This document shows positions 56,288-64,000 of a stretch of DNA of 64,000 nt, piece by piece. The first letter of the stretch is position 1. Each line of letters opens with the position of its first letter. The position numbers and the translations under genes are program-made. This DNA is from Cichorium intybus (lineage: Eukaryota > Streptophyta > Magnoliopsida > Asterales > Asteraceae), in assembly GCA_023525715.1 (NCBI GenBank), contig CM042009.1, positions 129,882,145-129,946,144 of the forward strand, in the 5' to 3' direction. The notes beneath the pieces were generated by a model. It did not search any database. It saw nothing but the letters and a program-made list of their open reading frames with translations, and was not told the origin of the DNA.

Positions 56288-57220
56288 CAGAACATCAGGT
56301 TGAGTGAGACGATACTCAGAGTCAAGTAATTAATTCGAAGAGAAGCACTCTCAATAGAAGATGAAATTCGAAAGGATACTGGTTAGTAAAGGCGCACCTT
56401 GTGAGTCGTTAGTGGAGCGTGGGTGGTTTACCAACACACTAATAGGGACTCACAGAGAGCGTGCCAATACAAAGGTACATGGGCCCGGGATTCATCCCAC
56501 GGGCATCTCGCAAGAAAGGATATTCAGATTCTCAAAATATGCCAAAAGTTTGGATTTTGTGAATAGCCTGAAAGATTTCCATTAATATGTCAGAAAGGTT
56601 TGGACTTTGGATTCTCAAAATGTGCCAAAGGTTTGGATTTTGTGAATAGTCCGAAAGAGTCAGATAACCGTGTCAAAGCCAGTGAGAGCATCGTTGCTAT
56701 CATTGTATGTGAGTTACATACTGATTCTAGGAAACGTTTCTTGTCATTACAAAGTGTAATGACTTGACATTAAGAGATGGTTCGCTATGAAAGACTTAAT
56801 AGAGATACAGCGTACTCAAGTGTTTGCAAACGTCTATTAGATAGATCAAAAACTCTGTCAATATGATCTTGATGAGATTCAAGATGCATCATTGCAAAGT
56901 GTGATGACTTGGCATGAAAGATGTAAAGAAGGTACAACATACTCACGTTGTTCACAAACATCTATCGGATAGCTGAATTCGTCAGTATAGACCCAGCCAT
57001 TGTGAGCATGATCTTGATAAGATTCAAGATGCATGAGAAAGAGTCTCCGAAAGGAAATAGTTTTTCGAAAGTCATGACATAGGGATTGTCAGTAATCTTT
57101 AGATTTCGAAACGGTTTGGAATAAGATTACATCGAATTCCACGAGCTTCTTGGATCGATCAGAAGTTTCATGAACATGTAAGTTGGATTCAGGATATAAC
57201 CTGGCTAAGAATACTGGATG
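56288..57220. other. Degenerate retrotransposon interior between two insertions
   Basis: No gene. It contains two near-copies of a ~70-bp unit with GGTTTGGATTTTGTGAATAG (about 56545 and 56630), and two copies of a longer unit with AAGTGTGATGACTTGGCATG-like sequence (about 56750 and 56895). Continues the copia-like leader or non-coding sequence of the nest host. Confidence 0.5.
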
Positions 57221-57225
57221 GACTA

Positions 57226-58247
57226 TGACTCGCAGCGGTCGTCGTGCGGTCAAAAATAAGAGAATACCTAACACACACACTAGTATAGCGGTAGTCAGGG
57301 TCGATCCGCAGGAGTTACGTGGTTAGGACAAGACGACAGTATACCAACTCTAGTGTCACTCTATAGTCAACGGTATTGTTTCTACTTTCCCAAAAACCAA
57401 TAAAAGCAAAATACCAACAAGTGCCAAAACCAAATCAAACATGAACTAAACTAACTCAAATCAAATCCTAGACTAAAGTTCCTTACTGAAATCAGAAACT
57501 AGGTTCAAAATCCAGAAGCAAACAATCAATCCAGTACAATCAAACACATCCAAAATAACATCAAACTGAATGATTACTTTCATATAAATCAAAACCAAAC
57601 TCAAATCCAAGCCACACAATCAAATATCAGATCCAACTACTGACTAATGCTACTGAAATCAGAAACTATAAATCTAAACAAACATCGAGTAATCGACGGA
57701 AATCCCGATTGCGGAATACCTTGATACTGAGTTGATAAAACAAGATAAAAACTAAATTACTAACCAAAATATTGATTCCCACTGAAAAACTGACGAAATA
57801 GTGCCTTCGGATCCCTCCTTCGCGTCCCGGGATGAGTGAAAAGTCGGACGGGACTCCGGTATTTATAGTTGTGTGAAATTAGGGTTTTCGTGTCGCGGCC
57901 ACTTAGAAACCACGACGCGCGTGTTTTCTTATCCCGCAATCTTGGAATTCAAAAACGAAAATTTTATCCGGTCGCGAGATAGCGACGCTATCTCAAGAAA
58001 TAGCGGCTCTATTGTCGATAGCGGCTCTATCTCAAGAGATAGCGCCTCTATTTATGTCAGGTCCAACTTTTTGCCTTTTTCGCTCCACAACTTCTCCAGA
58101 ATTGCACTAAAACCCCTGCATTTACACTAAAAACATTTCCAAGCACTTTGGCACAAAGGTAAGTGATATTAGCCAATTAATAATGATAAATTAACTAAAA
58201 CACGGCTAAACAACGCCTAAAATACTTGATATTACTAGGCGTTGTCA
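57226..58247 (-). repeat. E4 3' LTR (left)
   Basis: Starts TGACTCGCAGCGGTC, ends GGCGTTGTCA. TATA-like CTATAAAT at 57861-57868 (minus). A palindromic cluster at 57976-58051 lies upstream of it in the direction of transcription. Confidence 0.93.
57976..58051. repeat. Palindrome cluster in E4 left LTR
   Basis: GAGATAGCG and CGCTATCTC form a perfect 9-bp inverted repeat around a single A, followed by AATAG/CTATT and ATAG/CTAT stems, each around CGGCT or CGCCT. The same cluster is at 62558-62633 in the other LTR. Confidence 0.8.
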
Positions 58248-58261
58248 AACACCCCACACTT
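58248..58261 (-). other. E4 polypurine tract
   Basis: Minus-strand AAGTGTGGGGTGTT directly before the 3' LTR, preceded by the GCTTGGGGACAAGC palindrome common in this lineage. Confidence 0.8.
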
Positions 58262-59379
58262 GTGCCTTGCTTGTCCCCAAGCAAGAGAGTTTTTAATAGA
58301 TTTTAACTAAGACTCAAACAATTTTTGACTGTGTTCAGTTTCAAAGCTTATTGCCTTATGAGTTAGAGTGGAATAGTTCGTGAAAACATAATCGGAATGT
58401 TCTTTGGAATTCATGGCTTTCTAGAGAACCCTTGATTACAAATTAGCTGTCCACAATGAAGTGTACGTACTCATTCAGATTCTAAAGGCCATAAAAGAAC
58501 TATCCATGACTTTCGATGTTGTCTGTGTAGCGAGCTTTCAGAAATACCATCCCAGACCAGACGATCTTAGGTGGCAAGGTGCATAAGCCCCACTCATTTT
58601 AGACCTACCGGCTCGAACAACAAAGGCCACTGATTGATAATTCCTTCCTAAATTCCAATCCTAAAACAATCCAATCTTCTAACTCTTAAAACTCAACTTA
58701 TTTGACTTAACTAATAGCATGATAACAACTAAATGATATTTTTTGAAAAATACCAAAGCTATAACATTCACAAACTATTCGTTTCAAAATTACAATCTAT
58801 TAAAAATTTGAAAAATTGCTAAAAATTTTGAAAATCAGTCATTTCCCGCAAAAATTTCAAAAATACTCTTTCGACCGTCCACACCCCACACTTAAAACTG
58901 TACAACACCCTCGTTGTACATAAAAATTTCAGAACAATGGAGAAAGAGTTACCCCTTTAGAACGGTAGAACTACTTGCTGTCGGAACCATTTGTAGCAGA
59001 GTTGATTGTTCGCGTTATTCACGATGAAATCCAGGAGTCGGGGCGCAGCAGTAAACACGCCGGAATAACACGAGTGTAGGGTACGGTGACCACACACTTG
59101 CGTTATGGAACTCTATCAGTTGGTGCAGCAGTCACAATTTGGCAAGATACTAACAAACATATTAAAAATTGCAAAATACACAAAAGAAAATTATACGTTG
59201 CGAGTTGTTGTCCTTGCTGATTCCCCGTCTCCGCGACGCCGAAGTATCAAGGACGCGACGAGTAGACACGATGAGATCCGATGTCCGTCGATCAAGCTCG
59301 AAGGTCCGCGGCGCCGAATGAAGATGACCGCGTCGCAAGTATGCACGAAAAGCCCCAGATTTTTCGATTTTTCACTTTT

Positions 59380-60010
59380 AGTCCGTTTTTCAAATTGATT
59401 GCACCAATATGTTCCTAAACTAGAGACTAACAAAAGCCCTAAGTTTAAATTCAGAAAAACAAGCTAAAATTTCCCTAATTTCTCATTTAGGTCAAAAACC
59501 CCAATTATGAACCCTAGATTTCTTGATTTTCGATTCCAACCTGTTTTTATCAAATTGAACACACCAATAGCATCCTAAACTAGCCACTAACAAAAGCCCT
59601 CTGTCAATTTTCAGATAAACAATCAAAAAATCCTCCAAATCGAGCCAAAACCCGAAGAACCCTAATTTCGACCCTAATTCACAAATTTCTGAATTCGAGT
59701 TGTTTTTGTCAAATTGAACCTATCACTAGGTAGCTAGGGCAGCGATTAAGAAACCCTAGGTATCAATTGCATAAAAAAAGGAACCAGAAATCGTTCGATT
59801 TGAGGATGAAAGGTCCGATTCGCGAAAACCCCAAAAACGAGCCCTAATTTCGAAAAGTCCTGATTTCTGCATGTTTTTGTCAAATTAAATATACCAATGT
59901 GTAGATAACCTACCGATTAAGAAACCCTATGCTTCAATTTCATGAAAAACATCACAGAAATCGCCCGAATCGGGGTAAAAGGTTGCGAAACCCGAAACCC
60001 CAAAATCGGC
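59380..60010. repeat. Degenerate ~160-bp tandem repeat in E4
   Basis: Four units, each with TTTTTGTCAAATTGAAC (or variant) followed by an ACCAAT...CCTA...ACTA-AAGCCCT pattern, starting near 59390, 59548, 59708 and 59876. Non-coding; lies between the ORF and the purine tract. Confidence 0.7.
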
Positions 60011-60495
60011 TCAAAAACACCGAATTCGACAAAATTGTGCGATAACGATAGAGGGATGTTTAGATACGTACCTTAGGTCCTTAATCGAGGTTTGATTGGA
60101 AGAATTTCACGAAAATCAAAAACATTCGCTGGTTCTGGTGGTGTTCGGCTCGACAGACGCCAAAAGGGGGGAAAGGGGTGCCAATCTTAGCGACGAGAAG
60201 GAGCTGGAGAGTTGACCAGCGTTTGACCAGGGGTTAGCGTCACTAATATTAAAATTAGTGGCACTAACTTGTAATTTTCCATTTTTTTCGCGATTTTTCC
60301 GTATTTTTTAAAACCCGTTCGACCACCCCACAATCGAGTTATGACAGGACATTTTGAAAAAATTTTCCAAGTGATATTTTGACACAATAAGAACTAAAAA
60401 TTAAAAACAAAAATTAAAAATACTTACTGAAATGCCGGGTTGCCTCCCGAAAGCGCTTCTTTGTTCGGTCTTTTAGCTGGACCGTCTTTCTGTGG

Positions 60496-61698
60496 CTACG
60501 GTGGGTCGTACGCCATTTGACTCCGCTGATTTCCAGTCACCACCGTCCCTTCGTTGATTACATACTCCAATTTTCTCGGATCAAATGGTTTGCCGGTTTC
60601 TCTGCTGCTGCCTGGTTGTCGTTTTTTGATTATTTCGCGCGAATGCTTAGAAATAGCTTTAAACCTCCAAGCTCGGTCCTTCCTTCGGTATCTCTTCAAG
60701 ATCACAGACTTGACATGAAGCGCGCCCAGTGCCTCTCCCAGTAATTGTTTTGCAGATTTCATTTTGCTTGCGTCTCGCGTTCTATCTTCAGTTTGCAATT
60801 TTGGCTTGCAGTACCAATAAAGGTTTTCCAATCGAATGGGATCGGAAGGCAACATATCGAGATGCTTCCATATATCCTCATCGATGGTATTGATTACATC
60901 TAATTTTCCATTCATGAATGGATCATGAGTGCCAAAGAAATCATGTTTATTATTTTCAAAGACCAACTCGTCGGCATCATCTTCTTGATCATCGTCCAAC
61001 AGGTGGATCGGTACCAAGAGTGAGCGACTGGTTTGATATGGTGAAGGTACAGATTCATTCATCACCAGATCCTCACTTTCAAAATGCTCAAAATTTTCAA
61101 AATTTTCAGGAATTGTTGGGCTGGGGTCTGTACTGTCACTAGCAGCCTCCTCCTCAACATCCTCATCAACCAAATTGTCTGGTGATGGTACAGATTCACA
61201 CATCACCAGATCAACATTATCAACATTTTCAAAAATATCAAAATCATCAAAAGCTGTTGAGTTAGAGGTAGCATTGTCACCTACAACCTCTTCCTCAACA
61301 ACATTTTCGACCCTCTCAGTTGTCTCTTGACTTTCCCACGGTGTATGCCCTTCCATCACATATTCAGGTGATGCAAGTTCACGCACATTATTATTGGTAT
61401 AAAAATCACTCGCCTCCGGTTCTGGCGAAGGTGGTGAACATTTCAAACTTTCCTCTAACCTATCTAAAGAAGCTTGTAATCTTACAAGAGCATTAGCCTG
61501 GTCCTTCTGCTCTTGGTGAGTGTTATACCAGAGTACCCAAAGTTGAGCCCAAATTGCAGGATTCTCAGGCTGAGATGACTCCTCGGTTCACCATCCATTG
61601 TCATCGGATGATCCATTGTAGCAATCATCCTCGTAATAGGTGTCGGCCGGATTTTCATAATATTCATAATACTGATCCGGGTACATGTAATCGCCCAT
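60496..61698 (-). CDS. E4 orphan ORF (function unknown), one in-frame stop
   Basis: From the ATG at 61696-61698, about 93 bp inside the primer site, a single frame runs 401 codons with one TGA at codon 37 (61588-61590); the open part after it ends at 60496. The N-terminus is rich in Tyr, Asp and Glu (MGDYMYPDQYYEYYE). The middle is strongly acidic with the repeated motif DLVM(C/N)ESVPSP. The C-terminus is basic (LKRYRRKDRAWRFKA). I recognise no gag, protease or enzyme domain. Its position just after the primer site is where gag would be, so it may be an element-specific or acquired protein. The stop may be a mutation of this copy, or the downstream part may no longer be translated. Confidence 0.6.
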
Positions 61699-61788
61699 TA
61701 TGAAGACATACACATACCAAAAATCAACAAACTAAAATCAAACATCAAAAGAAACAACCATACTGATCGTCTATCCTAAGCGCACAAC

Positions 61789-61805
61789 TCCCGGCAACGG
61801 CGCCA
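61789..61805 (-). other. E4 primer binding site (tRNA-Asp)
   Basis: Minus-strand TGGCGCCGTTGCCGGGA, five bases from the 5' LTR, complementary to the 3' end of plant tRNA-Asp, as used by Athila/Tat elements. Confidence 0.88.
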
Positions 61806-61810
61806 AAATT

Positions 61811-62829
61811 TGACTCGCAGCGGTCGTCGTGCGGTCAAAAATAAGAGAATACCTAACACACACTAGTATAGCGGTAGTCAGGGTCGATCCGCAGGAGTTA
61901 CGTGGTTAGGACAAGACGACAGTATACCAACTGTAGTGTCACTCTACAGTCAGCGGTATTGTGTCTACTTTCCCAAAAACCAATAAAAGCAAAATACCAA
62001 CAAGTGCCAAAACCAAATCAAACATGAACTAAACTAACTCAAATCAAATCCTAGACTAAAGTTCCTTACTGAAATCAGAAACTAGGTTCAAAATCCAGAA
62101 GCAAACAATCAATCCAGTACAATCAAACACATTCAAAATAACATCAAACCGAATGATTACTTTCATATAAATCAAAACCAAACTCAAATCCAAGCCACAC
62201 AATCAAATATCAGATCCAACTACTGACTAATGCTACTGAAATCAGAAACTATAAATCTAAACAAACATCGAGTAATCGACGGAAATCCCGATTGCGGAAT
62301 ACCTCGATACCGAGTTGATAAAACAAGATAAAAACTAAATTATTAACCAAAATATTGATTCCCACTGAAAAACTGACAAAATAGTGCCTTCGGATCCCTC
62401 CTTCGCGTCTCGGGATGAGTGAAAAGTCAGACGGACTCCGGTATTTATAGTTGTGCGAAATTAGGGTTTCCGCGTCGCGGCCACTTAGAAACCGCGACGC
62501 GCGTGTTTCCTTATCCCGCAATCTCGGAATTCAAAAACGAAAATTTTATCCGGTCGCGAGATAGCGGCGCTATCTCAAGAAATAGCGGCTCTATTGTCGA
62601 TAGCGGCTCTATTTCAAGAGATAGCGCCTCTATTTCTGTCAGGTCCAACTTTTTGCCTTTTTCGCTCCACAAATTCTCCAGAATTGCACTAAAACCCCTG
62701 CATTTACACTAAAAACATTTCCAAGCACTTTGGCACAAAAGTAAGTGATATTAGCCAATTAATAATGATAAATTAACTAAAACACGGCTAAACAACGCCT
62801 AAAATACTTGATATTACTAGGCGTTGTCA
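61811..62829 (-). repeat. E4 5' LTR (right)
   Basis: 1019 bp, close to 57226-58247. TATA-like CTATAAAT at 62443-62450 (minus). The palindrome at 62558-62576 differs from the other copy only at the central base (G instead of A). Confidence 0.93.
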
Positions 62830-62834
62830 GACTA

Positions 62835-64000
62835 CTTGGACACACGTGAGAAATCATTGGGAAATGATTGGGGTGAATGTTAGTAACAATTTGAAAGGAT
62901 TTTCGAATCGGTAATTGTTTACATTAGGACGTGGTGTTGTAGGACTTCATGGTTAAAGAGTTTCGTTGGTATTGTGATGGAGCGCGTGTGGTTCACCGGC
63001 ACATCATAACACTTCAAAATAGTCTTTAGGGTGCAGTCATGTAGACTAAAGACCCTCTCTCTCGCTCTGTGGTCTTGTGTGAACTCCTTTCCGGTCTCAT
63101 TGAGACTCCCTTTTAGAAAGAGAAATGAACAAGAACTTCACTCATCCACCCTTTCTTTTGCAATACTTAAAAAAGTATCTCATGGCCCAATTATTATTAT
63201 AACGTTCTCTACCAGAGAATTCAGCCTTCGGGGTCAACTTTCACAAGAATATTTTGTAGTCTTAGTAAGAGGGGGGAGGGTTAAGGATTTACCCGGTGTG
63301 AGATATCACATTGTTCAAAGAACCCTAGATGCTGTCGGAGTAAAGGATCGTCAACAAGAGAACCATGGGAAGTCACAGTACACATCACCAGAATGGAGTT
63401 GGGAGAGAAAAGGACAGAATAATATATTGAGATGTCATCAGAAGAACATCCGATTGGATCATCTGTAATAAAGTGTATCAGTGTAAGACACTATGGATAC
63501 ATAGAAAGAGTAAAAGGTTCATGTAGACATAGATATAAAACTTGAATAGAAAGTTTAAAAGAAAACAAGAAACCGATAATAGTATTATGGAAGATCTGAC
63601 TTGGTGATTACCTCGTGGAGACTTGGTGATAAGCAAGAGTAGCTGCTAGTCAGATTTTATGTTTCACTTTCTGTTGGGTGTTGAAATCAATTGAATAATC
63701 AAGTAATGACTAGTATTCTAACAGTATAACTTGTACTAAGCAATCACACAGTAATAAGAACAGTTAAGAATAGTTAATGAACACAGTGAAATGGATAACT
63801 TGTGTCGAATGCTTTGATTGATTGATTTAGGGTTTTACAATTGGGAATATGACAATCTCACCCTCAGACACGGTATGGTATCACTGATATTTATACATGA
63901 TCAGTGATACACATAGTATATTTTGTTACAGAGAATATCCTATCAGAGTACGAACCAATAGGATACAAGATTCATGCACCACGTAATGTACTATCACGCG
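62835..64000. other. Right edge: degenerate retrotransposon sequence
   Basis: No gene. A GGAGCGCGTGTGGTTCACCGG motif near 62978 links it to the copia-like leader at 43674. The last 400 bp contain hairpin-like AT-rich sequence (TATCACTGATATTTATACATGATCAGTGATA, an inverted repeat near 63870) that may belong to another LTR cut by the window edge. Confidence 0.45.

Larger units (their letters stand above)
57226..62829 (-). mobile_element. E4: non-autonomous Athila/Tat-like LTR retrotransposon
   Basis: 5604 bp. LTRs 57226-58247 (1022 bp) and 61811-62829 (1019 bp) are very similar. Perfect duplication GACTA (57221-57225 and 62830-62834). The primer site (61789-61805) matches tRNA-Asp, typical for Athila/Tat, and the purine tract is at 58248-58261. 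The 3.56-kb interior has no gag, protease, RT or integrase. It carries one unrecognised ORF next to the primer site and a tandem-repeat region, so the element depends on proteins from elsewhere. Confidence 0.92.

Overview
This 64 kb window is plant nuclear DNA from a eudicot. Long chromovirus-type LTR retrotransposons, an Athila/Tat-like element with a tRNA-Asp primer site, hAT, Mutator and PIF/Harbinger transposons, a tRNA-derived SINE and intronless plant SDR genes all fit that. An Asteraceae source is plausible, but nothing here proves it. Almost everything is transposon sequence; the only ordinary host genes I can support are three tandem SDR genes.

Layout: (1) 1-10050: an intact-looking Ty3/gypsy Tekay-like element (E1, 145-8843, minus strand, TSD TGCAT) inserted in an older LTR-like sequence. 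(2) 10050-15530: microsatellites, two old LTR-like pieces, a PIF-type MITE, a hAT element that captured an exon of a protein S-acyltransferase gene, and a small hAT MITE. (3) 15590-26770: three tandem SDR genes (272 aa each), each preceded by an as-1-like pair of TGAC motifs exactly 12 bp apart. Their flanks are broken up by a Pack-MULE carrying a methyltransferase fragment, a PIF remnant with a Myb-like ORF, a SINE, and a MULE-like MITE with a hAT MITE inside it. (4) 26837-28711: a MULE holding pieces of LTRs. (5) 28916 to the right end: one deep nest. An old Ty1/copia element (LTR at 28916) received a hAT (29845-30791), a decayed gypsy element E2 (30866-43058, minus, TSD GCTAT; itself hit by a PIF/Harbinger transposon at 31841-35315), gypsy element E3 (44782-53552, plus, TSD TGCTC), a solo LTR (55185-56282, TSD ACTTA) and its non-autonomous relative E4 (57226-62829, minus, TSD GACTA).

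The most unusual signal is in the LTRs. Downstream of the putative TATA boxes, in what should be the transcribed leader, E1, E2 and E3 carry arrays of short hairpins. The stems differ from unit to unit by paired, compensating substitutions, while the loops or the overall design stay the same. E3 is also striking: its two 2528-bp LTRs are almost identical, so it moved very recently, yet its whole gag-pol interior is collinear but riddled with stops. It therefore looks like a non-autonomous passenger that a relative of E1 could mobilise. E1 has complete gag and pol reading frames separated by a single in-frame UAG.

The SDR genes probably reduce reactive carbonyls with NADPH (inferred from family), and the conserved as-1-like boxes suggest stress or xenobiotic induction through TGA bZIP factors. 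All coordinates and repeat boundaries were read by eye; divergence figures are approximate.
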